A stretch of DNA of 64,000 bases. It comes from Lysobacterales bacterium (lineage in GTDB: Bacteria > Pseudomonadota > Gammaproteobacteria > Xanthomonadales > Xanthomonadaceae). The position numbers and the translations under genes were made by a program. Every line of letters begins with the position of its first letter. The first letter of the stretch is position 1. This document shows positions 16,793 to 24,165 of the stretch, in pieces. The notes below the pieces were generated by a model that was not told the DNA's origin, did no database searches, and saw only the letters and a list, made by a program, of their open reading frames with translations. Location of the stretch: positions 1-64,000 of the forward strand of contig JAEKKX010000010.1 in the NCBI GenBank assembly GCA_019510125.1, read 5' to 3'.

Positions 16793-16941
16793 GTGGGTCC
16801 CCTGTCGTCGTCAATGACCGCGGGCGCATGGCGCCCGGATTCCGGATGCCGACGGCTGTCCGGCCGTCGGTCCACTGCAAACGCAATCCGCGGTCGCCGG
16901 AGGTCAGCGGACGGCGGCCGGCGCCGGCCTCGGCCCGGCCC

Positions 16942-18060
16942 TCACCCTGCATCGCGCGGGACGAGGTCGAGCTGCACCCGGCGCCCGTCGCCCTGCAGGC
17001 GTTCGGCGCGCAGGTAGCCGTGCGCGCGCACGGTCTCGGGGCGGACGTCGGCGTTGACCGGATCGCCCCACAGCGACAGCCGGAAGCCCAGCCGCACCAG
17101 CGTCGCCAGCAGCGCGCGGAAGCGTTCCGGATCGCCGTCGACCCGGGCGTCGATGTCGGAGGGCGGCGGCGCGTCCGCGGCGGGATCGGCGTCCAGCCAC
17201 GGCAAGAAGCTGCCGTACACCTGCAGGTCGTGGCCGTCGGCGCGGAGGCGTCGCAGCAGCGCCCGCGCGCCGTCGATGTCGAGCGCCGGCCGGCGCTTGC
17301 GGAACACGAGCGCGTACTCGTGGCTGCGATCGGTGCGCGCCGGGTCGTCGTCCGCCACCGCCGCACCCGTCGAAGCCGCGTCCATCGAAGCCGTGCCCAT
17401 CGAAGCCGCGCCGCGGGCCGGATACAGCAGCACCCGCTCCTCGCAGGGCTCGAACAGGCTGCCCAGCAGCCGCGCCAGTTCCCACGCCTGCGCCACCATG
17501 CGATCGCCGAGGCGCGCGTTCTCGACCATCGCGATGCAGTAGCCGTCGTCCGGCAGCGCTTCGCGCACGGCGTGGAAGATCGTGCGCATCGTCGCGAGGT
17601 ACTGCGCGAAATCCGGCGCCCCGTACAACTGGCCGGGCAACTGGCCGGGCGACGGGCCGGCGCGCGCCTCGCCGCGCCAGTCGCAGCCGAAGTACGGCAC
17701 GCTGGTCAGGCACAGGGCGATGCGCGCGGGCAGGCGCGCCTGCGGCAGCGAGCCCGGGACGATCTCCGCCTCGACGCCGTGCCGGCGCAGCCGCTCGCGG
17801 GCGAGCGCGGCGCGATCCGGGTCGATCTCCGTGCCGAGGCCGCGCCGCCCCTCCAGCGACGCCGCCAGCAGGGTCGTGCCGAAGCCGCAGAACGGATCGA
17901 ACACGACCTCGCCCGGGCGCGAGAACGCGCGCACGAACGGCCGCATCTGCGACACCCAGCCGCAGTCGCGGCCGCGCAGCGGATCGCGGTCACGCAGGTC
18001 GTCCGGCAGCGCCAGTCCGGGCGGGTCGGGCGCCAGCGCGAGCCAACTGCGTGCGGTCAT
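16942..18060 (-). CDS. SAM-dependent methyltransferase fused to a nucleotidyltransferase-like domain
   Basis: A 372-residue two-part protein. Residues ~30-255 look like a DNA N4/N6-type methyltransferase: motif I DPFCGFGTT (55-63), acidic TEIDPD (77-82), and TSVPYFGCDW (119-128) in place of the catalytic SPPY/DPPY. Residues ~262-370 resemble a polymerase-beta-like nucleotidyltransferase: VYGSF (281-285), SDID (301-304) and a final LDL near 364-366, the GS...DxD...D pattern, with a proline-rich insert between. A Ser-Met-Ala repeat linker (217-235) joins them. Its start overlaps the stop of the radical SAM gene (ATGA), so it is translated as the last member of the nadM-nadV operon. The substrate is unknown; a nucleic-acid or small-molecule target is equally possible. 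Confidence 0.75.
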   Translation of the reverse strand: MTARSWLALAPDPPGLALPDDLRDRDPLRGRDCGWVSQMRPFVRAFSRPGEVVFDPFCGFGTTLLAASLEGRRGLGTEIDPDRAALARERLRRHGVEAEIVPGSLPQARLPARIALCLTSVPYFGCDWRGEARAGPSPGQLPGQLYGAPDFAQYLATMRTIFHAVREALPDDGYCIAMVENARLGDRMVAQAWELARLLGSLFEPCEERVLLYPARGAASMGTASMDAASTGAAVADDDPARTDRSHEYALVFRKRRPALDIDGARALLRRLRADGHDLQVYGSFLPWLDADPAADAPPPSDIDARVDGDPERFRALLATLVRLGFRLSLWGDPVNADVRPETVRAHGYLRAERLQGDGRRVQLDLVPRDAG

Positions 18061-19121
18061 GGCGTCGGCGCCTCCCACAGTACGTCGCGCTCCGGCGACC
18101 AGCCGCCGCACAGCCGGCCGTTCGCGTGGAACACCAGCTTGTACAGCGCGCCCGATGCGTGGCGCGCGTGCATCCGCGCATAGTCGGACGCCTCGAACAC
18201 CACGTCGAAGCCGTTGCGATGGCGCAGTCGCAGGTTGTCGAAGTAGTAGCCGGCGGTGCGTTCGACCGGCGTCAGCGCGGTGCGCAGCGGCGAGGCGAGC
18301 ACGGCCTCGACCAGCGCCGGCATCGGCACGCGTGCGGCGTCGAGATACCGCCGGGTCGCGTTGTCGCGATAGCCGTCGTCCAGGCGCGAGAACTCGCGGA
18401 AGATCACGGTGCCGGCGCCCAGCGTCGCCGCCCAGCGCAGATAGGCGGCGATGCCGTCGGCATCGTCGATGCCGCCGCGCTGGACCAGGCACACCAGCCG
18501 CAGCGGGACGCGCTCGCGCAGGCGGCGCGCGACCGCGGCGAACGCCGCCTCGCCCGCGACCGGCTCCCCGGGCCGGAAGCGCATGATCGCCTGGTTGCGC
18601 GCGGGGTCGGGATGGTGGCGCGACAGTTCGACCCACGACAGGCCGAAGCGTGAGAACGCCTCGAGCAGCGTGTCGCCGTGCACCCGTGCGAAGCCCGCGC
18701 CGTTGCTGTAGAGCACGCGTTCGTCCACCGGCACGCCGTCGCGCGCGGCGGCGTCCAGCGCGTCGAGCATCGATAGGCACCACGCCGGGTCGTCGCTGGT
18801 TTCCAGCCCCGACAGCGAGTACGACAGCGGCAGCCCGCGCAACTGCGCCAGCGCGCCGCGCAGCGCGTCGAAGTAGTCGGCGCGCGGGCGCAGCGTCGCC
18901 GCCGCACGGCCGGCGCCGGTCTCGCGCAGGTTTTCCGAGCAGAACGCGCAGCGCGCCGAACACGGCCGGGCCGCCGCGTACGGGGTGAAGGTGATCGGTT
19001 GCGCTACCCGGTGCCGGCGTCCGCCGATGACGTGCGACACCCAGCGGGTCGCATCGTCGTCCGGCGGCAGGCGTCGCCGCAGCGGCAGCGCCGCGACGGC
19101 GTCGCGTGCGATCGCGTCCAC
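18057..19121 (-). CDS. Radical SAM protein of unknown function, coupled to nadV
   Basis: A 354-residue protein read from a GTG two bases after the nadV stop. It has a radical SAM cluster motif CSARCAFC (C54, C58, C61; CxxxCxxC), preceded by TFTPYAAARP and followed by a TIM-barrel-like layout, including ETSDDPAWCL and ELSRHHPDPARNQ, reminiscent of strand-turn SAM contacts. No accessory Fe-S cluster or SPASM-type C-terminus is obvious; the last 60 residues contain DVVFEASDYARMHARHA. I cannot name its substrate. Operon position suggests a role tied to NAD salvage or to a nucleoside/cofactor derivative, with the methyltransferase-nucleotidyltransferase protein acting on the same target. Confidence 0.75.
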   Translation of the reverse strand: MDAIARDAVAALPLRRRLPPDDDATRWVSHVIGGRRHRVAQPITFTPYAAARPCSARCAFCSENLRETGAGRAAATLRPRADYFDALRGALAQLRGLPLSYSLSGLETSDDPAWCLSMLDALDAAARDGVPVDERVLYSNGAGFARVHGDTLLEAFSRFGLSWVELSRHHPDPARNQAIMRFRPGEPVAGEAAFAAVARRLRERVPLRLVCLVQRGGIDDADGIAAYLRWAATLGAGTVIFREFSRLDDGYRDNATRRYLDAARVPMPALVEAVLASPLRTALTPVERTAGYYFDNLRLRHRNGFDVVFEASDYARMHARHASGALYKLVFHANGRLCGGWSPERDVLWEAPTP

Positions 19122-19123
19122 GC

Positions 19124-20557
19124 TCAGAGCCGCTCGGCGTCGGCGCGGGCGCGGATCTCCTCGAACGTCCAGTCGCGCACCAGCCGCCCGTTCTCCCATA
19201 CCGTTTCCATCGCGTCGTCGAAGCCGGCGGGTTTCTCGACCTCGGCCAGCGACGCCGCGCTCGGCGGGACCGGCACGGTGCGGAAGCCGCCGTATTCGCG
19301 ATGGCGCAGCAGGGTCATGCGGCCGCGCTTGCTCTGCTTGCCCTTGTCGGTGACCGGGTCCTTCCACACGTCGATCCATTCGCCGTCCACGCGCGCGGCC
19401 GAGCACTTGAGCGCGAACTTCTGGGTGTCGCGGTTGAGCTGCTGCAGCAGCGCGCCGCCCATGCCGAAGGCGACGTTGTCGGTGGCGTAGCCGGCGCTGG
19501 TCACGCGTTCGAGGATCGCGCGGATGCTGGTCGGATTGATGCCGTCGCCCTGGATCACGCGGACGTGGTTCAGGACTTTGTAGCCCTTGCTGTTGACGGT
19601 GTGGCCGAAGGCCTCGTCGAGCAGTTCCAGGCACTGGTGGACCACGGCCACCGGGTCGCCGGAGTCGGGGCGGATCACCACGGTCGCGCCGGAGGCGATC
19701 ACCTCGTCCTTCAGCGTCCGCCCCCAGTGTTCGCGGATGGCGTGGAAGATGTCGTAGCTGTCCGAGACCACGGCGACGATGCTGCCGGGCTTCGCGAACT
19801 GCCGGAGCATGTTGCGGTAGGCGTCGACCTCGCGCTCGCGGCCCCAACTGGTGATGGTGCTGTGCTCGGCGGCGGGGATCGAGAAGCCGGCCATCGGCGC
19901 GTGGTAGAACGCGCGCGCCGCCAGCAGTCCCGACACGGTGTCGGTGCCGAGGAAGTTGACCAGGTGCGCGCAGCCGCCGATCGCCGCCGATTCCGCGCTG
20001 GACACGCCGCGCGCGCCGAAGTCGTGCAGCTTGAACGGCAACTGCCCGGCGGGGTCGTCGCTGGTGCGTTCGAGGAACTGGCGGATCGTCTGCTTCGCGT
20101 GCCAACTGATCGTCGCCACCGTCACCGGGTACCACAGCCGCAGCAGCAGCGTTTCGAGGTAAGACGGGACCCAGTACGCTTGCGGGTCGGTGGATTCGAT
20201 CGTCACCAGCGCCTGGTGGGTCGGCACCACGGTGCCTTCGGGCACGGCGCGGATGCGCACCGGCAGGTGGCCGCCCAGGCGATCGACGATGTCGCGCCAG
20301 CCGGCTTCGTTGAACGGCTCGCCGTGCGCGGCGTAGAGCTCGCGCGCCTCGTCGATGTCGGCGTGGGTGACCGGGCGGCCGAGGTGCTGCTTGAGGATCG
20401 CCTGCAGGCCGAAGAACACCGTGCGGTCGTACACGCCGCCGCGCGATTCGACGTAGAAGAACGCGGCGTCGGTGCCGGGCGGGTACTGCAGCCAGTGGCT
20501 GGCCTTGTAGCTGTCGGTGTTGAGCAGGACGTTGTCGAGGTTCAGCGGGTGGGACAT
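19124..20557 (-). CDS. nadV: Nicotinamide phosphoribosyltransferase
   Basis: A 477-residue type II phosphoribosyltransferase that makes NMN from nicotinamide and PRPP, bypassing deamidation. The start has a good ribosome-binding site (AAGGAG). Diagnostic segments are NTDSYKASHW near the N-terminus, AFFYVESRGG, the AAEHSTITSWGRE segment that carries the catalytic His region, VAVVSDSYD, and IRPDSGDP. Length is that of bacterial NadV and human NAMPT. It lies 79 bases downstream of nadM-Nudix, so the pair forms a two-step NAM-to-NAD route, and two unusual genes follow within two bases. Confidence 0.96.
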   Translation of the reverse strand: MSHPLNLDNVLLNTDSYKASHWLQYPPGTDAAFFYVESRGGVYDRTVFFGLQAILKQHLGRPVTHADIDEARELYAAHGEPFNEAGWRDIVDRLGGHLPVRIRAVPEGTVVPTHQALVTIESTDPQAYWVPSYLETLLLRLWYPVTVATISWHAKQTIRQFLERTSDDPAGQLPFKLHDFGARGVSSAESAAIGGCAHLVNFLGTDTVSGLLAARAFYHAPMAGFSIPAAEHSTITSWGREREVDAYRNMLRQFAKPGSIVAVVSDSYDIFHAIREHWGRTLKDEVIASGATVVIRPDSGDPVAVVHQCLELLDEAFGHTVNSKGYKVLNHVRVIQGDGINPTSIRAILERVTSAGYATDNVAFGMGGALLQQLNRDTQKFALKCSAARVDGEWIDVWKDPVTDKGKQSKRGRMTLLRHREYGGFRTVPVPPSAASLAEVEKPAGFDDAMETVWENGRLVRDWTFEEIRARADAERL

Positions 20558-20636
20558 GACGGGAAGCTCCTTCGCGTCGAGAGGGAACCGGCGGTCTGTC
20601 CGCCGGCGGGCGGTCGCGGGATCAGCAGCAGGATGA

Positions 20637-21737
20637 TCAGCCGCGGCCGAGGAAGTATTCGAGGATGTGGAGATGGTCCTCGAACAACTGCGGACCCATC
20701 TCCAGCGCCTGGCTCACCGGCACCCAGCGCGCCTTGTCGGCGTCGTCGCCGCCGCGCACGTCGGGCAGGTCGCCGGTCGGGAACTCGAAGTGGAAGGCGT
20801 GGGTGATCGTGCGCCCGCGCAGGCTGCGCTCGGGATGGTCGAACACGTGCGCATGCTTGAGCGAACCCTTCAGCACGCGCTCGGGCAGCTTCAGCCGGGT
20901 TTCCTCGCGCAGTTCGCGCAGGCAGGCGTGCTGCAGGGTCTCGTCCTGGCCGACGAAGCCGCCGGGCAGCGCCCACAGGCCCTTGCCGGGTGCGGCGCGG
21001 CGGCGCACCAGCAGCACGTGGCCGGAATGCACCACCACCGCGTCGACGGTGACGAAGGTCGGCGGGTAGGGGGCATCGGCCCAGGCGGCGCGGTAGTGCT
21101 CGATGAAGCGGTATTCCTCGACCAGTTGGGCGAACGCGGGCGAGCTCCTGCGGAAGGCGTCGAGCATGTCGAACACCGGGCCGGGCACGTTGGCGCGCAC
21201 CAGCATCAGGCCGCCGTGGCTGTCGAGCCGGTTGGCCTCGAACAGGTAGCGGCGCAGTTCGGTGGCCGAGAGGGTTTCGGTCTGGGCGACGTCGATCAGC
21301 GGCCACTGCGGGAATTCGCGCAGGTAGTAGCTGCTGGCGTCCTTGTCCTGGCCGATCAGGCCGACGCGGGCGTCGGCGTCGCCGCCGTCGGCCTTCACCG
21401 CCGCGGCGACGGTGCGCTGCACCGCGGCGATCCACTGGCTCTCGTTGTAGAGGTGGTCGCGCAGCGGGCGCACGATCAGCCGGTCGGCGGCGTCGGCGAG
21501 CGCGCCCTGGATCATCACCGTGCGTTCGGCGACGGTCCACGGGTTGCGGATGGTGCGGGGGGTGTCGGCCGAGCCGACGAGGAAGATCAGTTTGCGCGCG
21601 CGGGCCAGGGCGTGGCGGGCGACGGCGGCGTGGCCGTTGTGGAACGGCTCGAAGCGGCCGATGAAGACGAGGTAGTCGAGCGCGTCGTCGGGTGTGCTGC
21701 CGGGCGCGGGGCGGCCGGGGGTGTCGCTGCGTGCCAT
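20637..21737 (-). CDS. nadM: Bifunctional NMN adenylyltransferase / Nudix ADP-ribose pyrophosphatase
   Basis: A 366-residue fusion. The N-terminal half is a NadM-type adenylyltransferase: GRFEPFHNGH at 27-36 (the HxGH motif) and the conserved SATELRRYLFE region. The C-terminal half is a Nudix hydrolase with the box GX5EX7REUXEE visible as GQDETLQHACLRELREET, usually acting on ADP-ribose, i.e. recycling the product of NAD cleavage. It finishes NAD synthesis from NMN made by NadV. GGGAG precedes the ATG. The upstream - strand has a -35-like TTGACG (complement of about 21819-21824) but no convincing -10, and no NrtR gene is nearby. Confidence 0.96.
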   Translation of the reverse strand: MARSDTPGRPAPGSTPDDALDYLVFIGRFEPFHNGHAAVARHALARARKLIFLVGSADTPRTIRNPWTVAERTVMIQGALADAADRLIVRPLRDHLYNESQWIAAVQRTVAAAVKADGGDADARVGLIGQDKDASSYYLREFPQWPLIDVAQTETLSATELRRYLFEANRLDSHGGLMLVRANVPGPVFDMLDAFRRSSPAFAQLVEEYRFIEHYRAAWADAPYPPTFVTVDAVVVHSGHVLLVRRRAAPGKGLWALPGGFVGQDETLQHACLRELREETRLKLPERVLKGSLKHAHVFDHPERSLRGRTITHAFHFEFPTGDLPDVRGGDDADKARWVPVSQALEMGPQLFEDHLHILEYFLGRG

Positions 21738-21882
21738 GAGGCTCCCTCACGGTGATGGTGGTCGGCGCGGGGTCTGTCCCGTTGCCTGACGAATAGGCTA
21801 CGCCGATGGTTGCGGGCGTCAAGCGGGTGCGTGGCCTGCGTCATGCGACTCGGCGGGCGGCGCCGGCAGGCGGGATTTGTTC

Positions 21883-22172
21883 GTCATCCCGGGCCGAAGA
21901 AAGTGGGATCTGTTTTTTCTTTCACGAAAGCCTGGAATCCTTTTCCGCGCTGGCGCGCGGGCGACTTTCTTTTTGAAAAGAAAGTCGCCACTGCGCCGCT
22001 TGCGGCGCGAACGGCGAAGCCGGCCCGAAGGGCGAGCGCCTCAGGCGCGAGTAAAGAAAACACTTCACGTCCACTTCAAATCTGCCGTCGGGGACGTGGC
22101 CGGGATTTTTCGGCGAGGCGTCCTGCCTCGTCGAAAAACGGCGGACTCCTGTCCGCCGCCCTTCGGGTCTCC
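21883..22172 (+). repeat. Structured dispersed repeat, copy A
   Basis: About 290 bp between nadM and eptA. It begins with a gtcatccc motif, then a segment ending in cctggaatcctttt, a 28-bp near-palindrome (GCGACTTTCTTTT arms, 21961-21988), small GC hairpins (gcgccgcttgcggcgc; gagcgcctcaggcgcga), a TTTTTCGGCGAGGC stem (22106-22138) and a final ggcggactcctgtccgcc hairpin. Copies B (30641-30960) and C (45941-46226, inverted) share order and sequence. No protein is encoded. It fills most of the 21738-22248 gap. Confidence 0.8.
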
Positions 22173-22248
22173 GATGGCGGATACGGCATGGGTGCGGACC
22201 GCATATCGGGACGACTGGGTTGTCCCTGGTGGTCGGGATACTCCTGCC

Positions 22249-23901
22249 TCAGGGCGTCGGGCTGACCTTGCCCGTGCAGCCGGCGGTGAAGTCCAGCGGC
22301 GGTTTGCGCAGGGCGGTGTCGACGTCGGCGAGGCCCAGGACGCTGTGGAAGAAGTTGTCGTGCGACATCGGCTGGCCGGCGCGGGCGCGGAGGCAGGCGA
22401 GGTCCAGGCCGCGGCGGGCGGCGAAGCGGTCGGACACCCACAACTGCATCGGCACGCGGGTCTGCTGGTCGGGCGCGATCGCGTAGGGCGCGCCGTGCAG
22501 GTACAGGCCGTGTTCGCCCAGCGATTCGCCGTGGTCGGAGACGTACAGCACCGCCGGGTCGACCGCCGCGTCGTCGCGCAGCATCTCGGTGGCGCTGCCG
22601 ACGATGTGGTCGGCGTAGTGGATGGTGTTGTCGTAGGTGTTGTGCAACTGCTTGTCGTCGCACTGCTGCAACTGGTTGCTGCGGCATTCGGGCTTGAACG
22701 TCGCGAACTCGGCCGGGTAGCGCGCGTAGTAGGCCGGACCGTGGCTGCCGAGCAGGTGGATCACGAACACGGTGTCGCGCTTGACCGCCGGCAGGTCCTG
22801 CTTCAACTGGCGCAGCAGCACCTCGTCGTAGCAGCCCTCCGGATTGCACAGCGCCGGATCCTTGCCGTCGCCGAGGAACTTCTCGGTGGCGCGCATCGCG
22901 AGCCGCTTGCTGCCGGTGTTGTTGTCGATCCAGACCACGTCGTAGCCGGCGCGCATCAGCACGTCGAGCAGGTTCTCGCGGTATTTCGCCATGCCGTCCC
23001 TGTAGTCGGCGCGGCCGACGCCGCTGAACATGCACGGCAGCGAGGTCGCGGTGTTGGTGCCGCAGCTATGCACGTCGGTGAAGTTCACGGTCGCCAGCGC
23101 GCGCATCTTCGGGTCGGTGTCGCGGCCGTAGCCGAGGCTGCCGTAGCTGGCGGCGCGGGCGGATTCGCCGATCGCCAGCAGCAGCACGGTCGGGCGCTGG
23201 CCGGGCGCCAGCGCGGCGCCGCGCTTCGCGTCGAGGCCGATCTTCTCCAGCGGGCGGTTGTCGTTGCGGGCGTGGTCCATGTAGGAGAGCTGCGCGGCCA
23301 GCAGCGCGAACGGATTGGCCAGGTGGCGCAGTTCCATGTGGTTGCGCACCAGCGAGGCAATGTCCTTGCCGAAGGACAGCGCCGAGATCCCGAGCAGCGC
23401 GCACACCAGCAGCGCCAGCTTGATCCGCGACCACAGCTCGCGCACCGGGCCCTGCCAGTCGATCCGCACCCACCACAGCAGGATCGCCGGCAGCACGCCG
23501 AGCAGGCCGAGGGTCATCAGCATGCGTGCGCTGACCCATTCGGTGGCCTCGCGGGCGTCGGTCTCGTACACGCTGGCGAGCGCGTGGCGATCGATCACCG
23601 CGCCGAAGTCGCTCATGAAGAAGGCGGCCCCGGCGGCCAGCAGCAGGACCACGGTCAGGCCGGGCTTGAGCGTCCAGCGGAAGCTCAGCGGCAGCAGCAT
23701 GATCGTGGTCAGCGCGAACAGCGCGCCGGCGACCGCCACGGCGACGCCGATGCCGTGCAGGCCGGCGAAGTCGTGGGCCGAGAACACCACCCGCCAGAAA
23801 CGGGTGTTGAGCGCCACCACCAGGAAGGCGACGACCAGCAGGAGGACGGTGTTGGCGCGCAGTTGCGGACGCCGGGAGGAGCGGAGGCGGGAGGTGGACA
23901 T
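22249..23901 (-). CDS. eptA: Lipid A phosphoethanolamine transferase
   Basis: A 550-residue inner-membrane enzyme of the YhjW/YjdB/CptA sulfatase-fold family. Five N-terminal transmembrane helices occupy residues 1-~175. The soluble periplasmic catalytic domain has IGESARAASYG (Glu245), the nucleophile region SCGTNTATSLPCMFS (Thr282/284), and SDHGESLGEHGLYLHG metal ligands; paired cysteines stabilise it. It transfers phosphoethanolamine from phosphatidylethanolamine to lipid A, lowering negative charge and giving cationic-peptide resistance. EptA genes are classic PmrA targets: a degenerate half-site repeat lies just upstream at 23924-23940. Confidence 0.95.
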   Translation of the reverse strand: MSTSRLRSSRRPQLRANTVLLLVVAFLVVALNTRFWRVVFSAHDFAGLHGIGVAVAVAGALFALTTIMLLPLSFRWTLKPGLTVVLLLAAGAAFFMSDFGAVIDRHALASVYETDAREATEWVSARMLMTLGLLGVLPAILLWWVRIDWQGPVRELWSRIKLALLVCALLGISALSFGKDIASLVRNHMELRHLANPFALLAAQLSYMDHARNDNRPLEKIGLDAKRGAALAPGQRPTVLLLAIGESARAASYGSLGYGRDTDPKMRALATVNFTDVHSCGTNTATSLPCMFSGVGRADYRDGMAKYRENLLDVLMRAGYDVVWIDNNTGSKRLAMRATEKFLGDGKDPALCNPEGCYDEVLLRQLKQDLPAVKRDTVFVIHLLGSHGPAYYARYPAEFATFKPECRSNQLQQCDDKQLHNTYDNTIHYADHIVGSATEMLRDDAAVDPAVLYVSDHGESLGEHGLYLHGAPYAIAPDQQTRVPMQLWVSDRFAARRGLDLACLRARAGQPMSHDNFFHSVLGLADVDTALRKPPLDFTAGCTGKVSPTP

Positions 23902-23923
23902 CGGGACAGGTTCGGACGGTTGG

Positions 23924-23940
23924 CTTAGGTCAGCATGAAG
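23924..23940 (-). promoter_or_regulatory. Degenerate PmrA-type box upstream of eptA
   Basis: On the - strand CTTCAT, five bases, CCTAAG: each half differs by one base from YTTAAK. It ends only 22 bases before the ATG, closer than the two better boxes in this window, so it may be fortuitous. Confidence 0.25.
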
Positions 23941-24129
23941 GAAACCCGGGCGGGCGGCGCGAGGGATTCGTTAAAGGCGGCGGCGGGCATGGGCCGCCGC
24001 CGGGCGCCGGGGGCGGCGTCGATGCGGCCGGGTTGCCGGCGGGCCGGCCGCCGAGCCGGCAAGTGCTTGATCCTGAAGCCGCGCAGCGGCATCGCCCGGC
24101 GCCCCCGTCCGGCGTCGTCGCACCGGAAT

Positions 24130-24159
24130 GCCGGCGGCGGCCGGTCGGGCGCCGCCGGC
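24130..24159 (-). terminator. GC hairpin after the S9 peptidase
   Basis: A 10-bp perfect stem (24130-24139 with 24150-24159) a few bases beyond the dipeptidyl-peptidase stop. No T-tract follows, so it is a weak intrinsic terminator at best. Confidence 0.4.
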
Positions 24160-24165
24160 CGCGGG

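Noticed and set aside
21960-22030. rRNA- or tRNA-like stem structures in repeat copy A
   Set aside because: Hairpins are arranged in series without cloverleaf or T-loop sequence; the block recurs elsewhere as a repeat.
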